Positions 1-10,886 are shown, counted from the first letter of the stretch. The stretch: 48,741 bases of DNA from an uncultured Pelagibacteraceae bacterium (GCA_902573585.1 CACGKH010000006.1:1-48741); one strand, 5' to 3'. Numbers and translations: made by a program. The notes: generated by a model from the letters alone, not told the origin.

Positions 1-1
1 C

Positions 2-970
2 GATTTATCACTAAAATTTGTTTACTCAGATAATAATTCTTTAAGTGTAATATTTCATGACAATGACTTGTTGATGGGTGTAGTGGGAGAATTTAATAAA
101 AATTTAAAAGAACTAGAAAAAATAACTAAGTCAAATTTATATTCTAGAGGCAACTCTATTTTGATAAAATCGAATCCAACAAAAAATGAAATTGTAAAAA
201 ATGCAATTCAATTTTTAGCAAATCAATTTGTCAACAATGGAAGTATTGAGAATAAGGATATAATCTCATCTGTAGACAAATTCATGATAAATGAAAAAGT
301 TAAAAATAATAATATTACAGATATTATTAAAACACCAAAAAAATCTATTATTCCAAGATCTGAAAAGCAAAAAGAATATGTAAGAGCTTTAAGACAAAGT
401 GAAATTATTATTTCTGCAGGTCCTGCTGGAACAGGTAAAACTTTTTTAGCCGTTGCAGTTGGTCTTACAATGTTACTAGAAAAAAAAATTGAAAGAATAA
501 TTTTATCAAGACCAGCAGTAGAAGCTGGTGAACGTCTTGGTTTTTTACCTGGGGATATGAAAGAGAAAGTAGATCCATATCTTAGACCCTTATACGATTC
601 CCTTTATGATTTATTTGATTTTGAAAAGATACAGCGAATGATTGAAATTGGTGATATTGAGATCGCTCCCTTGGCTTTTATGAGAGGAAGAACATTAAAA
701 AATTCATTTGCTATTTTAGATGAAGCTCAAAATGCAACTGATACACAAATTAAAATGTTTTTAACGAGAATTGGAGAAAATTCAAAAAATGTAGTAAATG
801 GAGATCCAAGCCAAATAGATTTGCCTAATAAAAGTATGTCAGGTTTGGTTAGATCCAAAGAGCTTTTGGGACATTTAAATGAAATTTCAGTAGTTGATTT
901 TGATCACTCAGATGTTGTTCGACATCCATTAGTGTCTAAAATAGTAAAAGCTTATTTAAAAAATGATTAA
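2..970 (+). CDS. phoH: PhoH family ATPase (5' end at or before window edge)
   Basis: Protein has GPAGTGKTFLAVAVG Walker A and SFAILDEAQNAT Walker B typical of PhoH/YbeZ. Frame stays open upstream of the listed Met at 68 (DLSLKFVYSDNNSLSVIFHDNDLL...) to the window start. Confidence 0.93.
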   Translation, partial: DLSLKFVYSDNNSLSVIFHDNDLLMGVVGEFNKNLKELEKITKSNLYSRGNSILIKSNPTKNEIVKNAIQFLANQFVNNGSIENKDIISSVDKFMINEKVKNNNITDIIKTPKKSIIPRSEKQKEYVRALRQSEIIISAGPAGTGKTFLAVAVGLTMLLEKKIERIILSRPAVEAGERLGFLPGDMKEKVDPYLRPLYDSLYDLFDFEKIQRMIEIGDIEIAPLAFMRGRTLKNSFAILDEAQNATDTQIKMFLTRIGENSKNVVNGDPSQIDLPNKSMSGLVRSKELLGHLNEISVVDFDHSDVVRHPLVSKIVKAYLKND

Positions 971-1425
971 CGTTAGCGTCTTCTCAAATGAGAAGGCCTG
1001 GTCTAAAAAACTTAAAAAAAAAAGAATTATTTTTTAACAAAATTTGTAAATCTTTTCCAAAAAAATATAAATTTTTAAATAAAAAAGTAAGTCTCACATT
1101 GTTGTTATCAAACAATAAAAATATAAAAAAATTAAATAAGTATTTTAGAAATAAAAATAAATCTACAGATATATTATCATTTCCATTTAGTAAAAAAACC
1201 AATGTCTTAAAACAAACGTATATTGGCGATATTATAATTAGCTATAATTATATTAATAGACCTAAATCTCAAAGCCTTAAATTTTTTAAAGAAAAACTAA
1301 TTAAAATTTTTATTCATGGCTTTCTTCATTTAATAGGTTTTGATCATATTAAGGACAAAGATTATAAAAAAATGTTAAAAGAAGAGGAAAAAATATATCA
1401 ATCTGTAATTTCAAAATTAGATTAA
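963..1425 (+). CDS. ybeY: Endoribonuclease YbeY (rRNA maturation); apparent frameshift at A10 tract 1014-1023, so the track lists only 988..1425
   Basis: HGFLHLIGFDH zinc motif and STDILSFPF. An ATG at 963 (overlapping phoH stop) gives MINVSVFSNEKAWSKKLKK..., which joins the 988 frame if one A is removed. Confidence 0.85.
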
Positions 1426-1426
1426 A

Positions 1427-2971
1427 TTGAGAAAAAAATTTTACATTGAATTAATATTTTTGACTATTTTAGGAATGGTAACTTCTTTAAGTTTACCACC
1501 GTTTAATTATCTTATTATTAATTTTTTTTCGTTTAGTTTATTTTTTATATTTTTAATAAAAAAATTTGACCACCATAAGAATAAAAAATTTTATTTTATT
1601 TATGGGTGGTTTTTTGGCTTTGGATATTTTGTTACTAACTTATATTGGATATCGATTTCGTTGACATTTGATCAAAATTTTAGAGCACTGATACCAATAA
1701 CTTTAATTATAATACCATCATTTCTAGCTATATTTTACGGATTAGTTTCTTATTTATTCATACTTTTAAAGCCAAAAAAAATTATCAGTTCGTTTTTACT
1801 TTTCTCTTTAATTTTTGGATCTTTAGAATTTGTAAGAGGTTCACTCTTAACTGGTTTCCCTTGGAATTTAATTGCTTTTAGTTTTTCTAATCAATTAGAA
1901 ATATTGAGCATAACATCTGTAATTGGAACTTATGGGTTTAATTTATTTTGTATATCTTTATTTACAAGTCCTGCAATATTTATATTAAGAGACAGTAAAC
2001 GAGATATAGGAGTTTGTGTTTTCTTTCTTATTTCTATGATTATTCTCTATGTTCATGGATCTAATTATGAAAAAAAATTTAAAAACATAAAAAAAAATAG
2101 TTTTGATTTTAAAGTAAGAATCATTGGCTCTAATATTAAACTTGATAGGTTTTATAGCGATATAGACCCTACTTTAATTATCCAAGATCTAATTAAAATA
2201 AGCGACCCTATTTTTGATGAAAATATCATTTTCATATGGCCTGAAGGAATTCTCCCAGGTATTTCAAGAGACGAGTTGATTGAATATGATTGGTTATTTA
2301 ATGAGAAATTTACTGAAAATCATTTATTGATTATTGGTATAAATAATCAGTCTGAAAATGGTGGTTCTAAAGAATACTATAATTCACTTTCAATTTACGA
2401 TAACAAATTAAATATAATAAATACCTATGATAAAATTAATTTAGTTCCTTTTGGTGAATTTTTACCTTTTGAGAATATCTTAAGAAGTATTGGTTTAAAA
2501 TCATTGACAAATAATCATCAATCATTTTCTAGTGGAAACAAAAGAAACATTATTGAAATAAATCGAAAAAAATTCTCATTAAAGATATTGCCTCTAATTT
2601 GTTATGAGATTATTTATTCTGGAAAATTATTCCATAACTCTGATTTTGATTTAATCGTAAATATCTCAGAAGATGGATGGTTCGGTCAATCAATAGGTCC
2701 TAGACAACATTTTGTTCATAGTATCTTTAGAGCAATTGAAAGTGGAAAGTACGTGGTTCGATCTTCAAATAATGGACTTGCAGCTATAGTAAATCCTTTA
2801 GGCTATGTTGAAAAAAGTGTCAAGTTAGGTCAATCTGGATATGTAGATCTTGAAAGTATTAAGAAAATACAACCAACGCTATTTTCCAAATATGGAAATA
2901 AAATTTTTGGTTTATTAATTTTATTGTATATTTTTTTAATATTTTCATTTAATAGAATTAAAAATGAGTAA
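1427..2971 (+). CDS. lnt: Apolipoprotein N-acyltransferase (TTG start)
   Basis: Multi-TM N-terminus and nitrilase-type domain ([43 protein letters not shown]). Confidence 0.92.
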   Translation: MRKKFYIELIFLTILGMVTSLSLPPFNYLIINFFSFSLFFIFLIKKFDHHKNKKFYFIYGWFFGFGYFVTNLYWISISLTFDQNFRALIPITLIIIPSFLAIFYGLVSYLFILLKPKKIISSFLLFSLIFGSLEFVRGSLLTGFPWNLIAFSFSNQLEILSITSVIGTYGFNLFCISLFTSPAIFILRDSKRDIGVCVFFLISMIILYVHGSNYEKKFKNIKKNSFDFKVRIIGSNIKLDRFYSDIDPTLIIQDLIKISDPIFDENIIFIWPEGILPGISRDELIEYDWLFNEKFTENHLLIIGINNQSENGGSKEYYNSLSIYDNKLNIINTYDKINLVPFGEFLPFENILRSIGLKSLTNNHQSFSSGNKRNIIEINRKKFSLKILPLICYEIIYSGKLFHNSDFDLIVNISEDGWFGQSIGPRQHFVHSIFRAIESGKYVVRSSNNGLAAIVNPLGYVEKSVKLGQSGYVDLESIKKIQPTLFSKYGNKIFGLLILLYIFLIFSFNRIKNE

Positions 2972-4133
2972 TCTAAAAAATTATCTTTTTACAAGCGAGT
3001 CAGTATCCGAAGGTCATCCTGATAAAGTGTCAGATAGAATTTCAGATATGGTTGTTGATAGTTATCTTTCAGGAGATCCTTTTTCTAGAGTTGCATGTGA
3101 AACACTTACCACAACAAATAAAGTTGTTTTGGCTGGTGAAGTTAGAGGTCCTAAAATTGTTGAAAAGGATTTAATCGAAAAAGTAAGAAATTGTATTAAA
3201 GACATAGGTTATGATCAAGAAGGTTTTACTTGGAAAGAAGCAACAAAAATTGAAAGCCACCTACATTCTCAATCTGCTGATATAGCAATGGGTGTAGATT
3301 CTTCAGGAAACAAAGATGAAGGAGCGGGTGATCAAGGTATTATGTTTGGTTATGCGTGTAATGAAACTGAAGTATTAATGCCAGCACCTATTCATTATTC
3401 TCATAAGATTTTAAGATTAATGGCTGAAGATAGGAAGTCAGGTAAATTAAAAAATATTGAACCAGACTCAAAAAGCCAAGTTACTTTTGAATACGTAGAT
3501 GGAAAACCAACAAAAGTTAAATCTGTAGTAATATCATCGCAACATTCTGCTGATGTCAATCAAGCTCAAGTAAGAGATTTGTTAAGACCATATATGCTAA
3601 AATCTATACCAGAAAATTTTCTTCAAGGTTTTAATGAAGAAGAGTTCTATGTGAACCCAACTGGAAATTTTGTAATTGGTGGTCCAGATGGTGATTGCGG
3701 ATTAACAGGAAGAAAAATAATAGTTGATACTTATGGTGGAGCAGCACCTCACGGTGGTGGTGCATTTTCAGGAAAAGATCCAACAAAAGTTGATAGATCT
3801 GCTGCTTACGCAGCAAGATATATTGCAAAAAATGTTGTAGCTTCAAAAATTGCCAATAAATGTTTAATTCAATTAGCTTATGCTATAGGTGTTTCTAAAC
3901 CATTATCAATTTATGTTGATCTTTTTGATAATGACTTAGATAAAAATAAATTTGTTGTAGAAAAAATAAGTGAAAATTTTGATTTAAGCCCTAGAGGAAT
4001 AAGAGAGATGCTAAATTTAAACAAACCTATATATGAAAAAACAGCTGCATATGGTCATTTTGGAAGAACTCCTGAAGAAGATGGCTCATTTTCTTGGGAA
4101 AAAACTGACAAAACTGATGTTTTTCTTAAATAG
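2964..4133 (+). CDS. metK: S-adenosylmethionine synthetase
   Basis: [59 protein letters not shown]. Confidence 0.98.
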   Translation: MSNLKNYLFTSESVSEGHPDKVSDRISDMVVDSYLSGDPFSRVACETLTTTNKVVLAGEVRGPKIVEKDLIEKVRNCIKDIGYDQEGFTWKEATKIESHLHSQSADIAMGVDSSGNKDEGAGDQGIMFGYACNETEVLMPAPIHYSHKILRLMAEDRKSGKLKNIEPDSKSQVTFEYVDGKPTKVKSVVISSQHSADVNQAQVRDLLRPYMLKSIPENFLQGFNEEEFYVNPTGNFVIGGPDGDCGLTGRKIIVDTYGGAAPHGGGAFSGKDPTKVDRSAAYAARYIAKNVVASKIANKCLIQLAYAIGVSKPLSIYVDLFDNDLDKNKFVVEKISENFDLSPRGIREMLNLNKPIYEKTAAYGHFGRTPEEDGSFSWEKTDKTDVFLK

Positions 4134-4139
4134 TTTCTG

Positions 4140-4167
4140 TTGAATTAAATAAAAACTTTACTATATT
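4140..4167 (+). promoter_or_regulatory. Putative sigma70-like promoter for nusA (TTGAAT-16-TATATT)
   Basis: TTGAAT at 4140-4145 and TATATT at 4162-4167 with 16-nt spacing, upstream of the 4190 hairpin. Confidence 0.4.
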
Positions 4168-4189
4168 CCAGTTACATTATTGAATTTAC

Positions 4190-4216
4190 AAAATGGGCTT
4201 AAGCCCATTTTTTTTT
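4190..4216 (+). terminator. Terminator-like hairpin in the metK-nusA gap / nusA leader
   Basis: Perfect palindrome AAATGGGCTTAAGCCCATTT followed by a T run. Confidence 0.75.
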
Positions 4217-4235
4217 GGAAAAAACAAATAAAAAA

Positions 4236-5790
4236 ATGTTAAACAAAAGAGCTGACAAACTAGAATTGTTGAGAATAGCTGAGGCTGTTGCTTTAGAAAA
4301 ATCAATAGATAAAGAGCTAATAATAAGCTCTATGGAGAATGGTATTGCCAAAGCAGCAAAATCTAAATTTGGTCAAGATAACGAAATTAAAGTTCTTATA
4401 AATAGAGATAATGGAGATATAGAAATTTTCAGAAAACTGATAGTTTCTGAAAAACCTGAAAATGCAAATATAGAAATCAAATTAGAGGACGCAATTAAAT
4501 TAAACGAGACTAATAAAGAAAAAAAGATTGGTGATGAAGTTTTGCAGCCATTACCATCATTTGATTTTGGAAGAATAGCAGCTCAAACGGCAAAACAAGT
4601 AATAAACTTTAATGTTAGGGAAGCAGAGCGCGAAAGACAATATAATGATTTTATCGATAAAAAAGATACTATTTTAAGTGGAATTGTTAAAAGATTAGAG
4701 TTTGGAAATGTAATTGTAGATCTTGGAAGAACTGAAGCAATTATTCAAAAAAAATGAGTTAATCCCTAGAGAAAATATAAAAGCAGGGGATAGGGTTAAA
4801 GCATATTGCAATGATGTAAGAAGAGAGCCTAGAGGACAACAAATTTTTTTATCAAGAGCACATCCAAAATTTATGGAAAAACTTTTTGTACAAGAAGTTC
4901 CTGAAATTTATGATGGACTAATTGAAATTAAATCTTCATCTAGAGATCCAGGTAGTAGAGCTAAAATATGTGTTAAAGCAGTTGATACATCTCTTGATCC
5001 AGTAGGAGCTTGTGTTGGTATGAGAGGATCTAGAGTTCAGGCAGTCGTTAACGAATTACAAGGAGAAAAAATTGATATAGTTAATTGGTCAGAAGATCCA
5101 GCAATTCTTGTCTCCAATGCTTTATCACCTGCAGAAGTACAAAGAGTTAACGTTGATGCGGATAGAAAAAAACTTGATGTGATATTGACTGAGGAAAATC
5201 TTAGTAAGGCAATTGGTAGAAGAGGTCAAAATGTTAGATTAGCTACTAAACTTCTAAATTATGAAATTAATATTATGACAGATCAGGAAGACTCAGAGAG
5301 AAGACAAATAGAATTTAAAGAGAAAACTGATAATTTCGTTAAAAATTTAGAATTAGATGAAACCTTGGGTCAACTTTTAGTGGCAGAAGGTTTTTCTACA
5401 ATTGATGATATAAAAGATTCTTCTCCAGATAATCTTTCAAAAATAGAGGGAATAGAGGAAGAAACTGCTCAAGCTCTTATAGAAAGAGCAAAAGAATTTC
5501 ATCAAAAAGATCAGGAAGATATTTCTCAAAGAATAAAAGATTTGGGTCTTACAGATAACTTAATAAATTTAAAAGGTTTAACTCCAGGAATGTTGGTTAC
5601 ATTAGGTGAACAGAAAATTCTTAACTTAGAAGATTTTGCAGACTTAGCATCAGATGAACTCACTGGCGGTTTTGATGTTATTAAAGGTGAGAAAGTAAAA
5701 ATTCAAGGATATTTAGAAAATTTTGCTTTATCAAAAACTGAAGCAGACGAACTTATTATGTCTGCCAGAAACATTGTTTATAAAGATTGA
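4236..5790 (+). CDS. nusA: Transcription termination/antitermination factor NusA, split in this sequence by a frameshift at A8 (4747-4754) into ORFs 4215..4757 and 4723..5790
   Basis: First half is NusA N-terminal domain. Second half has S1/KH regions (GACVGMRGSRVQAVVNELQGEKIDIV, LSKAIGRRGQNVRLA) and C-terminal repeats. Joining via A7 gives VIVDLGRTEAIIQKNELIPRENIKAGDRVKAY. Confidence 0.93.
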
Positions 5791-5800
5791 GAGATGAGAA

Positions 5801-8008
5801 ATGGAAAACAAAAAAACAAAATTAACTATTTCTGGAAGCTTAAAAAAAACATTTAAAAATTTTGAATCTTCAAAGACCAAGGGAAAAAAAACTGTAGTAA
5901 TAGAAAAAAATGTAACTAAAAGTTCTAGTAAAGGCAGCTTTAATAAACCTTATGCCTCTAAGTCGTCCACAGTAAAAAATATTGGTAATAAACCTAATTT
6001 TACAAATAAAATACCTCCACTCACATCAGATTTTGAAAGACGTAAGCTAGCTGAGCAGAGAGCAACGAAAAGATTAAAGGGAGATCAAGAAGTTAATGAT
6101 AAAAAAGTAAAGCAAGGATCAAAAAAAAGAAAACTTAAACTTACAGTATCTAGAGCTTTAAGTGATCAAATTGAAACAAGAGAGAGAAGTTTAGCATCAG
6201 TAAAAAGAGCAAGACAAAAAGAATTAAAAAATGCAAATAAAGATGAAAATAATGGAGATATAAAGAACGTAAAGAGGGATATAAATATACCTGAAGCTAT
6301 AACTGTTAGAGAGTTAGCAAATAGAATGGCTGAACAATCAAGCAATGTTATAAAATTTTTGTTTGGTATGGGTGTTACAGTTACAATTAACCAAACACTA
6401 GCAGCTGATACAGCTGAATATTTAGTAAAAGAGTTTGGTCACAATCCTATACGCGAGGAAAAAGCTGAAGAAATTATTCAAAAAATTAAAGCTTCAAGAA
6501 CGGAAAATTTAAAGAATAGAGCTCCAATAGTTACAGTCATGGGCCATGTTGATCATGGTAAAACATCTGTTTTAGATGTTCTAAGAAGCGCCAATGTAGT
6601 GTCAGGGGAGTTTGGTGGAATTACTCAACATATAGGAGCGTATCAAATAGAAAGTCAGTCAAACAAATTAACTTTTATAGATACACCTGGACATGCTGCT
6701 TTTACTGAAATGAGAGCAAGGGGATCAAAACTTACAGACTTAGTAGTTTTAGTTGTTGCAGCTGATGATGGTGTAAAACCTCAAACAATAGAGTCTATTA
6801 AACATGCTAAGGCTGCAAAAGTACCTATTGTTGTTGCTATTAATAAATGTGATCTACCAGATGCTGATCCTCAAAAAATTAAGAATCAATTACTAGAACA
6901 TGAGTTAATAGCTGAAGATTTATCTGGGGACACTTTAATGGTTGAGATTTCAGCTAAAACTAAACTTAATTTAGAAAAGCTAATTGAAGCAATCATTCTT
7001 CAAGCAGAAATATTAGACTTAAAAACCGACTTTGAGTCAAAAGCAACAGGTATTGTTCTAGAATCAAAAATTGATATTGGAAGAGGACCAGTAGCAACAA
7101 TAATTGTAACCACAGGTACTCTTAAAAAAGGTGATTTTTTTGTTAGTGGATTAAAATGGGGAAAAGTTAGAGCTATAATTAATGATAAAGGGAAAAACAT
7201 TGATGAGGCTTTACCGTCTACACCAGTTGAAATTTTAGGAATAAACGGGGCAGCTAAAGCTGGAGATGATTTTATTGTTCTCAATTCTGAAAAAGAAGCG
7301 AAAAATTTAAGTGAAAGCAGGGCCGAAGAAAATAAAGATGGTAAAAATCCTTTAACATTTGCTACTCAGGAATCTGCTTTTTCAGATAGCTCATCTGAAG
7401 AATTAAATTTAATAATTAAATCTGATGTTCATGGATCATCAGAGGCAATTAAAAGTGCTATAAGCCAGATTAAACATGAGGAGGTTAAACCAAAAATAAT
7501 TTTATCTGATATTGGGATGGTAACAGAAACAGATGTTACTTTAGCTAAAGCATCCAAAGCTGTTTTGATTGCTTTCAACGTTAAGCCAAGTAAAGAAGCT
7601 AAAAAACTTGCTGAGAATGAAAATATTCAAATATCATCTTATAATATTATTTACGAAGTTTTAGACTACATAAAACAAAAAATGTCTGGACTGTTAACTC
7701 CAGATATTAAAGAGACGATTACAGGTACAGCACAAATACTAGAAATATTTAAAGTTTCAGGTGCCGGTAAAGTTGCTGGCTCTAAAGTAACCGAAGGAGA
7801 AATTACAAGTATTTCAGAAGTTAGAATAATTAGGGATGGTGCAATAATATATACTGGCAAAGTTGGATCTTTATTTAGAGAAAAAAATCAAGTAAAACAA
7901 GTTAGTAATGGCCAAGAATGTGGAATAACAGTTAAGGATTATATGGATTTTCAAAAAAATGACACAATAGAAGCATTTAGTGTTACTTCTACAGAGAGGT
8001 CAATTTAA
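5801..8008 (+). CDS. infB: Translation initiation factor IF-2
   Basis: APIVTVMGHVDHGKTSVLD, DTPGHAAFTEMRARG, INKCDLPDAD. Confidence 0.98.
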   Translation: MENKKTKLTISGSLKKTFKNFESSKTKGKKTVVIEKNVTKSSSKGSFNKPYASKSSTVKNIGNKPNFTNKIPPLTSDFERRKLAEQRATKRLKGDQEVNDKKVKQGSKKRKLKLTVSRALSDQIETRERSLASVKRARQKELKNANKDENNGDIKNVKRDINIPEAITVRELANRMAEQSSNVIKFLFGMGVTVTINQTLAADTAEYLVKEFGHNPIREEKAEEIIQKIKASRTENLKNRAPIVTVMGHVDHGKTSVLDVLRSANVVSGEFGGITQHIGAYQIESQSNKLTFIDTPGHAAFTEMRARGSKLTDLVVLVVAADDGVKPQTIESIKHAKAAKVPIVVAINKCDLPDADPQKIKNQLLEHELIAEDLSGDTLMVEISAKTKLNLEKLIEAIILQAEILDLKTDFESKATGIVLESKIDIGRGPVATIIVTTGTLKKGDFFVSGLKWGKVRAIINDKGKNIDEALPSTPVEILGINGAAKAGDDFIVLNSEKEAKNLSESRAEENKDGKNPLTFATQESAFSDSSSEELNLIIKSDVHGSSEAIKSAISQIKHEEVKPKIILSDIGMVTETDVTLAKASKAVLIAFNVKPSKEAKKLAENENIQISSYNIIYEVLDYIKQKMSGLLTPDIKETITGTAQILEIFKVSGAGKVAGSKVTEGEITSISEVRIIRDGAIIYTGKVGSLFREKNQVKQVSNGQECGITVKDYMDFQKNDTIEAFSVTSTERSI

Positions 8009-8376
8009 TGGCTGATAGAATAGGAAAACCAATATCCCAAAGACAATTGAGAGTTGGAGAAATGATTAAGCAGTCTTTAAGCATGATTTTTATCAGAAAT
8101 GAGGCTAAGGTGCCAAATTTAGAAACTAATAGGATAACTGTTACAGAGGTTAGAATGAGTCAAGATTTAAAAATTGCAAAAGCATATGTTCTTCCTTTAG
8201 GAGGGAAAAATGCAGAGGAAATAATTCAGACATTAAAAGAGTACTCATTCTTGATAAGAAAAATTTTATCTCAAAAAGTAGCAATGAAATTTTTACCAAA
8301 ATTACTTTTTAGAAAAGACGAGTCATTTGAATATGCAGAAAAAATAGAAAATTTAATTAAACAAACTAATAAATAG
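8008..8376 (+). CDS. rbfA: Ribosome-binding factor A
   Basis: Size, position after infB, SQRQLRVGEMIKQSLSMIF and RMSQDLKIAKAYVLPLGG. Confidence 0.93.
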   Translation: MADRIGKPISQRQLRVGEMIKQSLSMIFIRNEAKVPNLETNRITVTEVRMSQDLKIAKAYVLPLGGKNAEEIIQTLKEYSFLIRKILSQKVAMKFLPKLLFRKDESFEYAEKIENLIKQTNK

Positions 8377-8389
8377 GAAAAATAAAAAA

Positions 8390-8638
8390 ATGAATAAAAA
8401 GATACAAGAGCTAGCAATACATGATAAAGATACTGGATCATCAGAGATTCAAATTGCTTTGCTAACTGATAAAATTGAAACTCTCTCTAAACATATTAAA
8501 CAATTCAAAAAAGATAAACACTCATCAGTTGGATTGTTGAGAGCGGTAAATAGAAGAAAGAAATTGTTAGAATACCTAAAGAAAAATAAAATGGATTCTT
8601 ACAAAAATGTACTGTCGAAATTGAATTTAAGAAAATAA
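8390..8638 (+). CDS. rpsO: 30S ribosomal protein S15
   Basis: DTGSSEIQIALLTDKIETLSKHIKQFKKDKHSSVGLLRAVNRRKKLLEYLKK. Confidence 0.97.
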   Translation: MNKKIQELAIHDKDTGSSEIQIALLTDKIETLSKHIKQFKKDKHSSVGLLRAVNRRKKLLEYLKKNKMDSYKNVLSKLNLRK

Positions 8639-8655
8639 AAATCAAAATAGATAGA

Positions 8656-8718
8656 ATGGAACGAAAAGAACGAAACGAAATGGAAATGAAATGTTTAAAG
8701 TATATAAGAAGGAAATAG
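8656..8718 (+). other. Possible 20-aa upstream ORF overlapping the pnp start ([20 protein letters not shown])
   Basis: ATG 8656 to TAG 8718 in a different frame, spanning pnp ATG 8691, in a purine-rich leader. Confidence 0.25.
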
Positions 8719-10763
8719 AAGTAGCAGGAAAAAAGATCAGTTTAGAAACAGGTAAAGTAGCAAGACAGGCAGACGGAGCAATCATCGCTTCATGTGGTGA
8801 AACAGTTATTTTAGCAACCGTAGTAGGAGCAAAGAAAGTAAATCCAGATATGGATTATTTTCCATTGTCAGTAAACTATCAAGAAAAATACTATGCAGGT
8901 GGAAAAATCCCTGGTGGTTATTTTAAAAGAGAAGCAAGACCAACTGAAAGTGAAACATTAATATCAAGATTAATTGATAGACCAATCAGACCTTTGTTTC
9001 CTGATGAATTTAAAAATGAAGTACAGTTATTACCAACTGTAATTTCATACGATAAAGAAAACCAACCAGATATTCTAGCAATCACCGCTTCTTCAGCAGC
9101 ACTTGCTATCTCAGGAATGCCATTTAAAGGCCCTGTAGGAGCTTCTAGAGTTGGTTTTGTTGATGGAAAATATATTCTTAACCCATCAAAAATTGAATTA
9201 GAAAATTCAAGTTTAGATTTAGTAGTAGCAGGTACCAAAGATGCTGTATTGATGGTTGAGTCTGAGGCAAATGGTTTAACAGAAGAAGAAATGTTAAATG
9301 CAGTTAAATTTGGTCATGAAGGATTTGTTCCAATAATTAAAATGATTGAGGAACTTGCTAAAGAATGTAGAAAACCAGAGTGGACTGTTGAAAAGAAAGA
9401 TTTATCTGAAATAAAGAAAAAACTTGAAGCAACTTTTACAGATGATTTAAAAAAAGCTTTTGCTACTAGGGATAAACAAGATAGATCAAATCAAATCTCA
9501 GAGATTACTGATAAGGCTAAAAAACTTTATGAGGAAGATGAAAATTATACTGATTTAGATGTAAACAGTCAGTTAAAAAATCTTGAAAAATCTATTGTAA
9601 GAACTGATATTCTTAAAAATAAAAATAGGATTGATGGCAGAGGATTATCTGATGTAAGACCAATTTCATGCGAAGTTGGTGTCTTACCAAGAACACATGG
9701 CTCTGCATTATTTACCAGGGGTGAAACACAAGCAATCGTGACTGCAACATTAGGAACTTCTGATGATGAACAAAGGATAGAAAGTCTAGATGGTCTTCAA
9801 AGAGAAAGATTTATGCTTCATTATAACTTTCCACCATTTTCAGTTGGAGAAACAGGAAGAATAGGTACTGGAAGACGTGAAATAGGACATGGAAAATTAG
9901 CTTGGAGAGCTATCCATTCTTCACTGCCTTTAAAAGAGTCGTTTCCTTACACTTTTAGAGTAGTATCTGAGATTACTGAGTCTAATGGCTCATCATCAAT
10001 GGCAACTGTTTGCGGAACGTCTCTAGCATTAATGGATGCTGGTGTCCCAATCAAAGAACCTGTTGCAGGTATTGCAATGGGATTAATTAAAGAAGGTGAT
10101 GATTTTAGTGTTTTGTCTGACATATTAGGTGATGAAGATCATTTAGGAGATATGGATTTTAAAGTAGCTGGAACTAAAGATGGAATTACTTCACTTCAGA
10201 TGGATATCAAAATTACAGGTATTACATTTGAAATTATGGAGCAAGCATTGAATCAGGCTAAGGATGGCAGAGTTCATATCTTAGGTGAGATGAATAAAGC
10301 ACTATCAGCTTCAAGAGCTGATGTTGGAAAACATACTCCCAAGATGGAAAAAATTACTGTAGATAAAAAAGATATTGCTGCCGTTATTGGAAAGGGTGGT
10401 GCAACTATTAGAGAGATTGTCGAAAAATCAAACGCAAAAGTAGATGTAAATGATGAAGGTGTAGTAACAGTTGCTGCTCCAGATGAGGAGTCTCGAAACA
10501 TTGCTATGCAAATGATTAAAGACATCACTGCAAAGGCCGAGTTGAATAAAATTTATTCAGGTAAAGTTATGAAGATTATGGAATTTGGTGCATTTGTAAA
10601 TTTTTTAGGAAAACAAGATGGATTAGTTCATATCTCAGAATTAGCAGACAAAAGAGTGGCTAAGGTTACTGATGTTGTCAAAGAAGGTGATGAAGTAAAA
10701 GTTAAAGTGATAGGTTTCGATAGAGGTAAAGTCAAACTTTCTATGAAGCAAGCTGCTAAATAA
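8691..10763 (+). CDS. pnp: Polyribonucleotide nucleotidyltransferase
   Basis: Duplicated RNase PH domains, KH domain ([15 protein letters not shown]) and S1 domain ([28 protein letters not shown]). Confidence 0.98.
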   Translation: MFKVYKKEIEVAGKKISLETGKVARQADGAIIASCGETVILATVVGAKKVNPDMDYFPLSVNYQEKYYAGGKIPGGYFKREARPTESETLISRLIDRPIRPLFPDEFKNEVQLLPTVISYDKENQPDILAITASSAALAISGMPFKGPVGASRVGFVDGKYILNPSKIELENSSLDLVVAGTKDAVLMVESEANGLTEEEMLNAVKFGHEGFVPIIKMIEELAKECRKPEWTVEKKDLSEIKKKLEATFTDDLKKAFATRDKQDRSNQISEITDKAKKLYEEDENYTDLDVNSQLKNLEKSIVRTDILKNKNRIDGRGLSDVRPISCEVGVLPRTHGSALFTRGETQAIVTATLGTSDDEQRIESLDGLQRERFMLHYNFPPFSVGETGRIGTGRREIGHGKLAWRAIHSSLPLKESFPYTFRVVSEITESNGSSSMATVCGTSLALMDAGVPIKEPVAGIAMGLIKEGDDFSVLSDILGDEDHLGDMDFKVAGTKDGITSLQMDIKITGITFEIMEQALNQAKDGRVHILGEMNKALSASRADVGKHTPKMEKITVDKKDIAAVIGKGGATIREIVEKSNAKVDVNDEGVVTVAAPDEESRNIAMQMIKDITAKAELNKIYSGKVMKIMEFGAFVNFLGKQDGLVHISELADKRVAKVTDVVKEGDEVKVKVIGFDRGKVKLSMKQAAK

Positions 10764-10766
10764 AAA

Positions 10767-10886
10767 TTAAAACCCACCTCGCCAATTGTTTTTATCATCA
10801 AATTGGTCTTTTTCTTTTTTAGAGGTGGGTCTAAATAAATAATAAATTACAAATACTAAACAAACTAAAAATATAAAAATTTCCAT
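10767..10886 (-). CDS. 39-aa predicted single-TM microprotein MEIFIFLVCLVFVIYYLFRPTSKKEKDQFDDKNNWRGGF (not in supplied track)
   Basis: ORF read from reverse complement: hydrophobic N-terminus, charged tail; fills the pnp-fabI gap. Confidence 0.55.
   Translation of the reverse strand: MEIFIFLVCLVFVIYYLFRPTSKKEKDQFDDKNNWRGGF

Noticed and set aside
984-1202. Antisense ORF 984..1202 (-), rich in F/L/N
   Set aside because: Mirror of Lys-rich ybeY coding sequence; low complexity, no family signal.
2940-2975. SAM riboswitch upstream of metK
   Set aside because: metK start overlaps lnt stop by 8 nt; no leader to hold a riboswitch.
3631-3846. Antisense ORF within metK
   Set aside because: Shadow ORF opposite a clearly coding frame (His/Leu/Gln rich); same reasoning for 7000..7284, 7666..7860, 8918..9238, 10274..10528, 16056..16247, 32840..33052, 33956..34162, 39593..39799, 39944..40144, 41954..42166.
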